DNA from: Mucilaginibacter flavus
GTDB lineage: Bacteria; Bacteroidota; Bacteroidia; Sphingobacteriales; Sphingobacteriaceae
Direction: 5' to 3'
Assembly (NCBI RefSeq): GCF_030409315.1
Contig: NZ_JAUFPS010000020.1
Location: 62,001-126,000, forward strand
DNA length: 64,000 bases
The notes under the pieces were generated by a model. It saw nothing but the letters and a program-made list of their open reading frames with translations, was not told the origin of the DNA and searched no databases. Positions 50,893 to 59,522 of this stretch are shown piece after piece. How positions within the stretch are numbered: the first letter of the stretch is position 1; each line of letters starts with the position of its first letter. A program made the translations under genes and the position numbers.

Positions 50893-50915
50893 TTATTTAG
50901 ACTAATTATAAATAA
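50893..50915. promoter_or_regulatory. 23-bp inverted-repeat box 1 at the siderophore receptor promoter
   Basis: TTATTTAGA, three variable bases and ATTATAAATAA. The outer TTATTTA and TAAATAA are perfect inverted arms. The box lies between the -7 element and the ATG, near the predicted transcription start. An iron regulator such as Fur is the obvious candidate. Confidence 0.6.
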
Positions 50916-50919
50916 TAGT

Positions 50920-50951
50920 CAAAAGTACTCCATTATGACAATTGGTCCAAA
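50920..50951 (-). promoter_or_regulatory. Bacteroidota promoter of the receptor-PepSY operon
   Basis: On the - strand TTTG (50951-50948), a 20-bp spacer and TACTTTTG (50927-50920) match the consensus exactly. The promoter is bracketed by boxes 1 and 2. Confidence 0.75.
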
Positions 50952-50952
50952 T

Positions 50953-50975
50953 TTATTTAGAAAGATTATAAATAA
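50953..50975. promoter_or_regulatory. 23-bp inverted-repeat box 2 at the siderophore receptor promoter
   Basis: This is identical to box 1 at 20 of 23 positions and lies directly upstream of the -33 element. The two boxes start 60 bp apart. Confidence 0.6.
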
Positions 50976-51132
50976 TATATTGGTATGAGTTTAAAATCAG
51001 CGGCTTAATATACGTTTGAAGAGTGTAGGTTATACATCTTAAGCGGGTTGAAGTGTTCAAATCTCCATTAAAACAAAAGGCCGGCTGATTTTGGTCAGCC
51101 GACGTTAAAAGGAGTTTTTAAGTATTCAATAA

Positions 51133-53316
51133 TTATCTGCCTCCCGGAGGGCATTTTTCCTTTAAATATTGGGTAAACAAGGTGTGCAGGTGCAATGATG
51201 TACCCGGCCCTTCAAAAATACCATGCGTACGGTTAGGGTACGACATGAGCTGAAATTGGCGGTTGTATTTAACCAATTCGTCAATCAGCTCCTCGGCGTT
51301 TTTGTAGTGTACGTTATCATCACCTGTACCGTGAATATACAATAGGTTACCTCTTAAGTTTTTGGCATAAGTGATAGGCGAGCCTTTGATGAAAGGCGCA
51401 CGACCTGCATCATCAATCGGTACGCCCATATACCGTTCCTGGTAAATATTATCATAAGTAAGCTGATCGCCAACTGCGGCCACCGCTATGCCTGTTTTAT
51501 AAATATCCGGATATTGGAACATCAGGTTTAAGGTTGTTGAACCGCCACCGCTCCAGCCATGTACCGCTATACGGGTCGAATCGATAAAAGGCCATTTGAT
51601 GATCTCTTTAGCGGCCATAGCCTGGTCGCGCACGTTAACAATGCCTATGTTTTTGTAAATAGCTTTACGCCACGCGGTGCCTTTTGGCGCAGGCGCGCCA
51701 CGGCCTTCAACAGACATGTATATGTAACCATCATCGGCCATGCTACCTACATATAAACCGTTACGACCGGCCCCCCAGGTATCGGTTACCGTTTGGCCGG
51801 CTGGTTCGCTGTATACGGTAAACAAAACAGGGTATTTTTTATTTGGGTCGAAATTGGTTGGTTTCATCATCCAGCCATCCATTTCAATGCCATCGGCGGT
51901 TTTTACTTTAAAAAACTCCGGTTTGTTTTTAACATTGGCGTTCAATACAATTACTTTACCGCCAATGTGTTTATGCTCTGGGAGGGTAACAACCTCGCTA
52001 ACCGGTGGGGTGTAGCTGTTATTGAAACTGTGCAAGGCCACTTTACCGTTAGGCGAAATATCATAACCATGTGTACCCGGCTGGTCGGCAGGCGATACGC
52101 GCTCGGCTTTGCCACCGGCAAGTTTTATTTTGTACAGATATTTCTGGGTTGCATTATCCGGCGATGCGGTGAAGTAGATGTAACCGCCGGCCTCGTCAAT
52201 CAAACTCAGGTTAATGATATCATAATTGCCTTTGGTAATCAGGGTTTCCTTGCCTTCGCGGCTTATTTTGTAAATGTGCTTCCAGCCATCTTTTTCGCTT
52301 ACCCATAAAAAGTCTTTGCCTTTGTTTATCCACTCCCAGCCAATAGGGTCGCCGTTGTTCCAACGTTCTTTACCATCCAACCAGGTATCACTTTTTTCCT
52401 CGTGGATGATGTGGGCTGTACCATTTGATATGTTACCTACAAAAATGCGACTTTCGGTTTGGGCGCGGTTTTCCTGTTCCAGAATGATCTCGTTAGGGTT
52501 CAATGTCCACTCCATGCGGGGGATGTAATGCTGAATTGGGTCGCCCGGCAAATCAATCCATTTGGTAGCTGCCGAATTTACATCAACGATACCAATTTTG
52601 GCAGAGCTTGGGTTTTCGCCCGCTACAGGGTATTCTACCGGTACCACAAACGGATAGATAGAATCTGTTGTGTTCAGCATGTAATAGCTTTTAATTTTGG
52701 TAGCATCAATTTGCCAGTAAGCAATATTACGGCTATCCGGCGACCAGCGGAACCCGTCGCGGCAGCCAAACTCTTCTTCATAAGCCCAATCAAAAGTACC
52801 GTTAATTAGTCTTGTGCTACCATCGGTTGTTAATTGCTTAACGGCACCATTTGTCAAATCCTCTACATAAATATTATGCCCGCTTACGTAGGCTGCTTTA
52901 CTGCCATCTGGCGATAGTTTAGCAAACATTAATGACGATTCGGGCAGGTTTTTACCTATTTGCCAAAGCTTTTGGGTGCCGGTATCAAATACCCAGTAAT
53001 CACCGCGGGTATCATAACGCCACACTTTTTTGGTGTTAGTGTTAATCAAAACCTTCTTGCCATCATCAGATATCGTAAATCTTTTTACGCCTATGGGCTT
53101 GCCCCCTTTGGGAGTAAGCATGGCCGCGCTTATCCAAACTGTTTTTTTGCTGCTGTCGCGGGTGTCATAAACAGTAATTTCGCCGCCGGTTGTTTTGTAA
53201 TACTGATAACCATCGTTTGCCCAATGCGTGGGCGCGCGCTGTGCCTGCACCTTGTTGTTGCCCAAAATGAACAAAACAACTGCAAAAAATAATAAACCCG
53301 AGCGGTTAAATTTCAT
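51133..53316 (-). CDS. S9 family peptidase, dipeptidyl peptidase IV-like
   Basis: The 727-residue secreted protein has a signal peptide at about 1-25 (LGNNKVQAQ). An N-terminal beta-propeller (about 40-470) contains FDWAYEEEFGCRDGFRWSPD, including the paired Glu that bind the peptide N-terminus in DPP IV. The hydrolase domain has catalytic S589 in HGWSGGGSTT, Asp in HGTGDDNVHY and His in YPNRTHGI. Such enzymes release X-Pro dipeptides in the periplasm. It is a single gene. The ATG at 53316 gives a full-length family product. Confidence 0.94.
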   Translation of the reverse strand: MKFNRSGLLFFAVVLFILGNNKVQAQRAPTHWANDGYQYYKTTGGEITVYDTRDSSKKTVWISAAMLTPKGGKPIGVKRFTISDDGKKVLINTNTKKVWRYDTRGDYWVFDTGTQKLWQIGKNLPESSLMFAKLSPDGSKAAYVSGHNIYVEDLTNGAVKQLTTDGSTRLINGTFDWAYEEEFGCRDGFRWSPDSRNIAYWQIDATKIKSYYMLNTTDSIYPFVVPVEYPVAGENPSSAKIGIVDVNSAATKWIDLPGDPIQHYIPRMEWTLNPNEIILEQENRAQTESRIFVGNISNGTAHIIHEEKSDTWLDGKERWNNGDPIGWEWINKGKDFLWVSEKDGWKHIYKISREGKETLITKGNYDIINLSLIDEAGGYIYFTASPDNATQKYLYKIKLAGGKAERVSPADQPGTHGYDISPNGKVALHSFNNSYTPPVSEVVTLPEHKHIGGKVIVLNANVKNKPEFFKVKTADGIEMDGWMMKPTNFDPNKKYPVLFTVYSEPAGQTVTDTWGAGRNGLYVGSMADDGYIYMSVEGRGAPAPKGTAWRKAIYKNIGIVNVRDQAMAAKEIIKWPFIDSTRIAVHGWSGGGSTTLNLMFQYPDIYKTGIAVAAVGDQLTYDNIYQERYMGVPIDDAGRAPFIKGSPITYAKNLRGNLLYIHGTGDDNVHYKNAEELIDELVKYNRQFQLMSYPNRTHGIFEGPGTSLHLHTLFTQYLKEKCPPGGR

Positions 53317-53393
53317 ATAATTATACTTTGAATTAAGATTGCGGCATTAATTTATTTATAAGCAATGCCTCTGTAAATTTTGCGTTAATTTAG

Positions 53394-53408
53394 TACTTTA
53401 CCAAAGTA
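53394..53408. promoter_or_regulatory. Palindrome TACTTTACCAAAGTA between divergent peptidase genes
   Basis: An imperfect 15-bp palindrome lies in the 105-bp region between the S9 gene and the serine hydrolase gene, 13 bp before the latter's ATG. It may be an operator; no regulator is known. Confidence 0.3.
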
Positions 53409-53421
53409 TAAAACACCTGTA

Positions 53422-54951
53422 ATGAAAAAAATACTTCTATCTGTTACTCTTTGTCTATCGTTATTTACTACTACTCAAGCCCAACATGCGGATAGGAGCA
53501 AGTTTGTGAAAGACAGTCTTGACCTGTATGTAAGTCGCGCGCTTACCAACTGGCGCATCCCCGGCGCGGCGGTTTGTATTGTAAAAGATGGCAAGGTGGT
53601 ATTGATGAAAGGTTATGGCATTAAAGAGCTTGGTTTGCCCAACCTGGTTGATATCAATACTTTGTTTATGATAGGCAGCAATACCAAAGCTTTTACCGCT
53701 ACCGCGCTGGCCATGCTACAAGCCAATGGCAAGCTTTCTTTGGATGATAAGGTAACCAAATACATTCCCGAATTTAAATTAGATAACAAACTGGCCGGCG
53801 AGCAGGCCATTGTGCGCGATTTACTTTGCCACCGCTTAGGTTTGCAAACCTTTCAGGGCGATTTTACTTTTTACAACACCAACCTTACCCGCGAAGAAGT
53901 GATAACCAAACTGGGGCAAATTAAAGCGCCATACCCCTTCCGCACTAAGTGGGGATACACCAATTCGGCTTTTGTAACCGCGGGCCAAATCATTCCTAAA
54001 GTAACCGGCAAGCCCTGGGAAGTTTATTTAAAAGAAACCATCTTTGCTCCCTTAGGTATGGGTAACACGCTGGCCTTAACTGCCGATATGCCCAAAGCAC
54101 TAAACCGTACGGTGCCGCATACCCTTAATGATGGGCGGCTAACAGCCATACCTTATTGCCAGATTGACGGCCTTGCACCAGCCGGAGCCATCAGCTCTTC
54201 GGTAAATGATATGAGCAAATGGGTATTGGCTTTGTTAAATAACGGCAAGGTAGGCAACCGGCAGGTAATCCCGGAGGCCGCCATACAGGCCACCCGTCAG
54301 CCACAGGATATTGTGGGCAATTTTCATCACCTCAACGGCGAAAACAGCTTTGAGCTTTACGGCCTTGGCTGGTTTATACAGGATTACTCGGGCCATAGGT
54401 TGGTGATGCATGATGGTGGCGTTAATGGTTATGTATCGTCGGTTACGCTATCGCCACAGGATAACCTGGGTATCATCATTTTAACCAATACCGATCAAAA
54501 CCTGTTTTATGAAGCCTTGCGCTGGGATATATTAGATGCCTACTTTGGTCAGGGATTCCGGAACTATAGCGACGTTTATTTAGCAGATTTTAAAGTCAAA
54601 GCAGCTAATGATCTTGCCCTGGATAAAAGAATACGCGATACCATATTGCTTAGCCCTAAGCCGGTATTACCACCAACCAGTTACATTGGCAAATACACCA
54701 ATAGCCTTTATGGCTCAATGACGGTTACGCAGGGCGAAAATAATGACCTGGAAATGCGTTTTGAGCATCACCCCAAAATGTTTGCCAAACTGCAGCCATT
54801 GGGCGGCAACCGCTATTACGTAACCTTTTCCGATCCTACATTAGGAAAAGCGGTGTTTCCTTTTACCGTACAAAACGGCAAGGTTACCGGGGTACGCGTT
54901 AAAGTTGCTGATTTTGTGGAGCGTAACGCTTATGATTTTAAGAAGGAGTAG
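53422..54951 (+). CDS. Secreted serine hydrolase (beta-lactamase/class C-like) with DUF3471-type C-terminus
   Basis: The 509-residue protein has a signal peptide at about 1-20 (TTTQAQ). The beta-lactamase-like domain has S86-N-T-K89 in IGSNTKAFTATALAML and the Tyr motif in WGYTNSAFVTAG. HDGGVNGYVSSV corresponds to the His/Lys-Thr-Gly position. The C-terminal 110 residues (SYIGKYTNSLYGSMTVTQG) fit DUF3471, a small beta-barrel domain found after such hydrolases. These enzymes act as esterases, D-aminopeptidases or penicillin-binding proteins. The substrate is unknown; antibiotic resistance is not implied. It is divergent from the S9 peptidase. Confidence 0.9.
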   Translation: MKKILLSVTLCLSLFTTTQAQHADRSKFVKDSLDLYVSRALTNWRIPGAAVCIVKDGKVVLMKGYGIKELGLPNLVDINTLFMIGSNTKAFTATALAMLQANGKLSLDDKVTKYIPEFKLDNKLAGEQAIVRDLLCHRLGLQTFQGDFTFYNTNLTREEVITKLGQIKAPYPFRTKWGYTNSAFVTAGQIIPKVTGKPWEVYLKETIFAPLGMGNTLALTADMPKALNRTVPHTLNDGRLTAIPYCQIDGLAPAGAISSSVNDMSKWVLALLNNGKVGNRQVIPEAAIQATRQPQDIVGNFHHLNGENSFELYGLGWFIQDYSGHRLVMHDGGVNGYVSSVTLSPQDNLGIIILTNTDQNLFYEALRWDILDAYFGQGFRNYSDVYLADFKVKAANDLALDKRIRDTILLSPKPVLPPTSYIGKYTNSLYGSMTVTQGENNDLEMRFEHHPKMFAKLQPLGGNRYYVTFSDPTLGKAVFPFTVQNGKVTGVRVKVADFVERNAYDFKKE

Positions 54952-55024
54952 GTTGGTGAGTGGTCAGTAGTGAGTAGTAAATTTTTTTCTCTACTCACTA
55001 TTCACCACCTCACCATTCACCACC
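54952..55024. terminator. Word-type hairpin between convergent genes (GGTGAGTAGTGAGTAG)
   Basis: The left arm GGTGAGTGGTCAGTAGTGAG is mirrored by CTCACTATTCACCACCTCACC-like words around AAATTTTTTTCT. It sits exactly between the stop codons of the hydrolase (+) and the small gene (-). Confidence 0.65.
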
Positions 55025-55306
55025 TTAAAATTTCAGATTTAACTTTAGCCATTCCTGGATTGCTACCTGCGTTTGAATGTCTTCGGGGAGTTTATCGTGA
55101 ATAAGTTTTTCCATTTTATTGCCGGTGTTGGCAAAGCGGTAATCCCATATAATCATCAGTTTGTTGATGAGGTATACCATTTCATTTCCTTCATCTTTGG
55201 TAAACGGCGTGGCGTCAGGCTTGCCGCTTACCCGTGGATCATTTTGGGTGTAATTTGTCCACTTGTAATCGGTATAATGTAAGTTTCTTTTTGAAAAAAG
55301 GATCAT
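55025..55306 (-). CDS. Small hypothetical protein (93 aa)
   Basis: The family is not recognised. The product is soluble, rich in Asn, Asp and Lys, with NEMVYLINKLMIIWDYRFAN and AIQEWLKLNLKF as probable helices. No signal peptide or membrane helix is present. Codon use and residue balance look protein-like, and the stop codon is closely followed by a hairpin. It is next to, but convergent with, the serine hydrolase gene and divergent from the toxin-antitoxin pair. Confidence 0.6.
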   Translation of the reverse strand: MILFSKRNLHYTDYKWTNYTQNDPRVSGKPDATPFTKDEGNEMVYLINKLMIIWDYRFANTGNKMEKLIHDKLPEDIQTQVAIQEWLKLNLKF

Positions 55307-55503
55307 GTGCCTGGGGAATTTCTTTAAAGGTACGGATAATTACCCCGGTATTTTGTTAATGCCTATTTTAAATGGAGATTGATGTTAAATATTGGTTAAG
55401 AAATTGGTGCGCGTTATGAGTGATAGTTCCATGGCTTAACCGATATTGGCTATTGTCCTTGATATGGGTATGCCAGGTATAGCGTGTTATGAAATGAGTT
55501 TAT

Positions 55504-55511
55504 TATATTTG
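55504..55511 (+). promoter_or_regulatory. Bacteroidota -7 element TATATTTG before mntA
   Basis: This matches TAnnTTTG and ends 7 bp before the mntA ATG. A -33 TTG is not evident at 17-23 bp. The region between 55307 and 55503 shows no gene. Confidence 0.4.
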
Positions 55512-55518
55512 TAATGCC

Positions 55519-55812
55519 ATGCAACTTTCCATCGCCGACATACAGTTATTGAAAGATTATTTTTCCGGTCAACCGGTAATTAAGGCGTATGTTTTTGGCT
55601 CCTATTCACGTGATGAAGCTGATAGCGAAAGCGATTTAGATATCCTTGTCGATTTAGATTATTCTAAACATATCGGCCTTGGATTTATTACCATGCAATC
55701 GGATATCCAACAAAAGCTTCATAAAAAAATTGACCTCGTTTCTTCAAAAGCCGTCTCCCGACATTTATCTTCATTTATAGAAAAAGACAAAATCCTTATC
55801 TATGAAAGGTAA
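55519..55812 (+). CDS. mntA: MntA-type nucleotidyltransferase antitoxin
   Basis: The 97-residue minimal nucleotidyltransferase has G27-S28 in VFGSYSRDEADSESDLDILV with Asp39 and Asp41 as metal ligands. In characterised MntA-HepT modules the antitoxin adds AMP groups to a Tyr of the HepT toxin and so disarms it. All required motif residues are present here. It overlaps the hepT start by 11 bp, which is typical of the pair. The function is inferred from family and gene order. Confidence 0.9.
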   Translation: MQLSIADIQLLKDYFSGQPVIKAYVFGSYSRDEADSESDLDILVDLDYSKHIGLGFITMQSDIQQKLHKKIDLVSSKAVSRHLSSFIEKDKILIYER

Positions 55813-56149
55813 AATGGGTGATCGGCAGAGGTTGCTCCATATTTTGGAAGCCATTGACGAAATCAATAATTATACGTTAAGTACAGATCTAAAGTCATTT
55901 CTTGAAAATTCGATGATGCGATTTGCCTGTGTAAAGCAAATTGAAATTATTGGTGAAGCCGCAAACTACATTACCCCAGAAACTAAAGTGCTATTTTCTG
56001 ATATGGAGTGGAAGCAGATCATTGGCATGAGGCATATTCTTGTTCATGAATATTTTGGAGTTGACTTCGACCTCATTTGGCAGGTGATCATCAAAGACCT
56101 TCCTATATTAAAGGAAAAGGTTTTAATAGTTATAAAAGCCACAACGTAA
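55802..56149 (+). CDS. hepT: HepT-like ribonuclease toxin (DUF86)
   Basis: The 115-residue helical HEPN protein has the HepT active motif R77, four residues, H82, one residue, Y84 in MRHILVHEYFG. Arg and His form the RNase centre, and the Tyr is the residue modified by MntA in studied systems. The upstream helix QIEIIGEAANYITPE is also characteristic. All residues look intact, so the toxin is probably functional. It overlaps mntA by 11 bp and ends 62 bp before the M61 peptidase. Confidence 0.9.
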   Translation: MKGKMGDRQRLLHILEAIDEINNYTLSTDLKSFLENSMMRFACVKQIEIIGEAANYITPETKVLFSDMEWKQIIGMRHILVHEYFGVDFDLIWQVIIKDLPILKEKVLIVIKATT

Positions 56150-56211
56150 TGATATTGATATAATTCATTTCCCCGATTAATCGTATTTTCATGCCCGTTA
56201 ATAAAAATTGC

Positions 56212-58086
56212 ATGAAAAAAAGATTTTTACTCGCTTTTGCTACTTTGTTTGCCTCGGCAGTTATGGCGCAACAGGATGCTCCTAAAGCTATTTATTATTC
56301 TATATCGTTCCCCAACGCGGCACACCACGAGGCCGAAGTTACCATCACCATTCCGCAGGCCCCGGCCGAGCCTTTGTTGCTGCGGATGAGCCGTTCATCT
56401 GCCGGGCGTTATGCCACACATGAGTTTGGCAAAAACATTTATAACGTAGCCGCTACAGACGTAAACGGCAAACCGCTTGTGCTAACCCAGGTTGAAGGCG
56501 ATGTGTACAAAATTGAAGATCACCCGGCTACCGTTAAGGTAAGCTATACTCTTTTTGGCAACTATACCGATGGTACGTATACCAGTATAGATTTAAGCCA
56601 CGCCCACTTGAACATGCCGGCCACATTTATGTGGGTTGCTGGTTTAGATAAAAGAGCTGTAACGTTCCAGTTTAATGATCTGGATAAATATGGCTGGCAT
56701 GTAGCTACTCAGCTTAAACACGAAGACAAAAACGTGTACAGCGCACCCAATATGCAATACATGATGGATTGCCCCACCGAATTATCCGACTATAAAGTAA
56801 CGAGGTGGGAGGCCGTAAACCCCGATAATAAGAAACTAAAAATTAACCTTACCGTACACTCCGACGATAGCCAGGAAGTAATTGACAACTTTGGTAAAAT
56901 GGTAGCCCGCATGACCCAGGAAGAGAAAGCCGTTTTTGGCGAGTATCCGGTTTACGATTACGGCGAGTACACTTTTATCAGCGATATTAACCCTGCCGCG
57001 GCAGGCGATGGTATGGAGCACCGTAATTCAACCTGTATCACTATCCCGGCACCCAAAATTGGCGGACTTGAAAATCGTTTACTTGGTGTTTTCGCGCATG
57101 AGTATTTCCACAGCTGGAATGTAAAGCGCATCCGCCCAAAATCATTGGAGCCGTTTAACTTTGAACATGCCAACATGAGCAACGAACTTTGGTTTGCCGA
57201 AGGTTTTACCCAGTATTACGGCGAGTTACTTTTAGAGCGATCTGGCTTTGTGAAGTTAGATGATTACACCTGGACCATAGCAAGCCTGGTTAACCAGGTA
57301 TTAAATACACCGGGCGCTGCTAAGTACCCGGCCACGCAAATGAGCCGTTACGCCGTGTTTGCAGACGCGGGCGTATCTATCGACCCAAACAATAATGCTA
57401 ACGACTATACCAGCTACTACACTTACGGTGGCGCGATAGCCTTAGCCCTTGATTTGCGTTTACGTAGCGATTTTAATTTAACGCTTGATGATTACATGCG
57501 CCAGGTATGGCTTAATCGTGGTAAGGTAATGAAGCCTTACACCGTGGCCGATTTGCAAACCGACCTGGGCAAGGTAACCGGCAACCCTAAATTTGCTGCC
57601 GAGTTTTTCAAAAAATACATTACCGGCATCGACAAAAATAATTATGAAGAATTGCTGGCCAAAGCCGGCCTGGTATTACGCCGGGTTGACCCAGGTAAAG
57701 GTTGGGCAGGCTCATTGGCCGCAGCACCCGCCCGCGGCCGGGCCGGGCTTGCACGTACCGCTAACGCCGATGGCTTACCCATTCAATCAAGCACCATTAT
57801 GGGTACGCCGGTTTACAAAGCAGGCTTAGACGCTGGCGATGTGATCATGAAAGTAAACGGCGTTGATATTAAAGATCAAAAAGGTTTTGACGATCAACTA
57901 ACCGGAAAAAAACCGGGCGATAAGCTTACCATAAATTATAAGAACCGCACCGGTGACCATGAAACCACTATTACCTTAGAAGAAAACCCTAACTTTGAGG
58001 TAGTCACCTTTGAAAAAGCTGGCAAAACATTAAGTAAAGAACAGGAAACTTTCCGTAACAATTGGCTACAATCAAAAGTCAAATAA
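56212..58086 (+). CDS. M61 family (glycyl aminopeptidase-like) metallopeptidase with PDZ domain
   Basis: From the ATG at 56212 (MKKRFLLAFATLFASAVMAQQD) the protein is 624 residues with a signal peptide at about 1-20; an ATG at 56191 adds seven residues ahead of it. An N-terminal beta domain (YYSISFPNAAHHEAEVTITI) precedes a thermolysin-like domain with zinc motif H296-E-Y-F-H300 in GVFAHEYFHSWNVKRIRP and ELWFAEGFTQYYGEL holding the third ligand. A PDZ domain follows (GTPVYKAGLDAGDVIMKVNG). An Ala/Arg-rich insert near residue 500 lies before the PDZ. It is 4 bp upstream of an M28 peptidase, so they are coexpressed. Confidence 0.93.
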   Translation: MKKRFLLAFATLFASAVMAQQDAPKAIYYSISFPNAAHHEAEVTITIPQAPAEPLLLRMSRSSAGRYATHEFGKNIYNVAATDVNGKPLVLTQVEGDVYKIEDHPATVKVSYTLFGNYTDGTYTSIDLSHAHLNMPATFMWVAGLDKRAVTFQFNDLDKYGWHVATQLKHEDKNVYSAPNMQYMMDCPTELSDYKVTRWEAVNPDNKKLKINLTVHSDDSQEVIDNFGKMVARMTQEEKAVFGEYPVYDYGEYTFISDINPAAAGDGMEHRNSTCITIPAPKIGGLENRLLGVFAHEYFHSWNVKRIRPKSLEPFNFEHANMSNELWFAEGFTQYYGELLLERSGFVKLDDYTWTIASLVNQVLNTPGAAKYPATQMSRYAVFADAGVSIDPNNNANDYTSYYTYGGAIALALDLRLRSDFNLTLDDYMRQVWLNRGKVMKPYTVADLQTDLGKVTGNPKFAAEFFKKYITGIDKNNYEELLAKAGLVLRRVDPGKGWAGSLAAAPARGRAGLARTANADGLPIQSSTIMGTPVYKAGLDAGDVIMKVNGVDIKDQKGFDDQLTGKKPGDKLTINYKNRTGDHETTITLEENPNFEVVTFEKAGKTLSKEQETFRNNWLQSKVK

Positions 58087-58090
58087 CAAT

Positions 58091-59386
58091 ATGAAGAAAA
58101 TATTATTAGCCGCGGCTTTAATGGCCGCCAGCACCTGCAGCTTTGCCCAGGATGTAAACAAACTGATAGATCAAACGGATGTTGACCGCATTATCAAAAC
58201 CTTATCGGCCGATGATATGCAGGGCCGCGCCACCTTTACCCCTGGTATTGAAAAGGCGGCTAAGTTTATTGAAGGCGAATACAAGCAAGCCGGTTTGGTG
58301 CCATTAACGGGCAATAAAGATTTCAGGCAAAACTTCAGCATGCTGCGCAGCACACCGGTATCGCTATCTGTAAGTATTAACGGAAAAGTTTTCCCTGCCG
58401 ATAGTGTTTTTGCTTCGGGCAAAGCTTCATTTTCATGGAAAACCGACGCCGATGTGCAGGTTATACAGGTAACTGCCGATAAAAATTTAAGGCAGGAATA
58501 TGGCGCGGCCATGCGCAGCGGTAAAAAAGCTTTATTAATTATCGATCCTAAATTTAAAGACTTTTTTAAACGTCTGCATGATTATGCAGGCAGAGGTGCG
58601 GTTTCTTTTAAAGGCAAAGATCAGCAGCCGCTTGTTTTTGTAATGGGCAAAGTTGATAATGTAGGCTCTTTTGAAGTAAACTACGTAGCAAAAACTGAAG
58701 AACTGCCACTGTTTAACGTTGCCGGCATGATCCCCGGTAAAACCAAGCCAGAGGAGTTTGTAATTTTTGGCGGTCACTACGATCACCTCGGTATTTTAAA
58801 ACCTATGGAAGGCGATAGCATAGCCAATGGCGCCGATGACGATGCATCTGGCACTACCGCTGTTATCTCGTTAGCCAAGTATTACAAAAAATTAAATAAC
58901 AACGCCCGCACGTTAATCTTCGTAGCTTTTTGTGCTGAAGAAATTGGCGAATTTGGCTCGCAGTATTTTGCAACACAGGTTCAGCCAGATAAGGTTGTTG
59001 CTATGTTTAATATTGAAATGATTGGCAAGGCGTCTAAATTCGGCACAAACTCGGCATTTATAACCGGTTTTGAACGTTCGGACTTTGGGGCAATCCTGCA
59101 AAAAAACTTAGAAGGTACCACCTTTAAATTTTATCCGGACCCATATCCAGACCAGGACCTTTTTTACCGCAGCGATAATGCATCATTAGCTAAAGTTGGC
59201 GTACCGGCCCATACCATTTCAACCGACCAGATTGATATTGATAAGTTATACCATACGGTAAAAGATGAGTACAGCTCATTAGATGTAAGCAATATTACCT
59301 CAACCATAAGGGCTATAGCACTAAGCTCGCGCACTATAGTTGCGGGCACCGATACACCAACACGGGTAGCTAAATTGGAAAGATAG
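58091..59386 (+). CDS. M28 family peptidase
   Basis: The 431-residue secreted aminopeptidase-like protein has a signal peptide at about 1-20 (STCSFAQ). A PA-like insert is near residues 110-210. Zinc ligands are in FGGHYDHLG (H229), GADDDASGTTAV (the bridging Asp) and FCAEEIGEFGSQYF (Glu pair); the last ligand is probably the His in VPAHTIST. Related enzymes remove N-terminal residues from peptides outside the cytoplasm. It follows the M61 gene by 4 bp, forming a two-peptidase operon. Confidence 0.92.
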   Translation: MKKILLAAALMAASTCSFAQDVNKLIDQTDVDRIIKTLSADDMQGRATFTPGIEKAAKFIEGEYKQAGLVPLTGNKDFRQNFSMLRSTPVSLSVSINGKVFPADSVFASGKASFSWKTDADVQVIQVTADKNLRQEYGAAMRSGKKALLIIDPKFKDFFKRLHDYAGRGAVSFKGKDQQPLVFVMGKVDNVGSFEVNYVAKTEELPLFNVAGMIPGKTKPEEFVIFGGHYDHLGILKPMEGDSIANGADDDASGTTAVISLAKYYKKLNNNARTLIFVAFCAEEIGEFGSQYFATQVQPDKVVAMFNIEMIGKASKFGTNSAFITGFERSDFGAILQKNLEGTTFKFYPDPYPDQDLFYRSDNASLAKVGVPAHTISTDQIDIDKLYHTVKDEYSSLDVSNITSTIRAIALSSRTIVAGTDTPTRVAKLER

Positions 59387-59399
59387 TTTTTATCCTGCT

Positions 59400-59485
59400 T
59401 GTCATTGCGAGGAACGAAGCAATCTCGTCGCTTGCTTATTAGCTCTGTAGGGCGACGAGATTGCCACGCTGCGCTCGCAATGACA
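59400..59485. repeat. Long inverted repeat, CGTCATTGCGAGG family, copy C
   Basis: Arms begin TGTCATTGCGAGGAACGAAG and end CTCGCAATGACA, with inner CTCGTCG/CGACGAG also complementary. It lies just after the M28 stop. Copies A and B are in the heme island. Confidence 0.82.
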
Positions 59486-59522
59486 TAGTTGACGTTAAAA
59501 ACTACCTGTATTAAACATCAAT

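Noticed and set aside
51793..52308. 171-codon frame antisense to the S9 peptidase
   Set aside because: It is a shadow of the beta-propeller coding region; the sense frame has all family motifs.
53422..54951. Serine hydrolase as an antibiotic-resistance beta-lactamase
   Set aside because: The class C-like fold with SNTK and a DUF3471-type tail is common in secreted esterases and peptidases; nothing specific to beta-lactam hydrolysis is visible.
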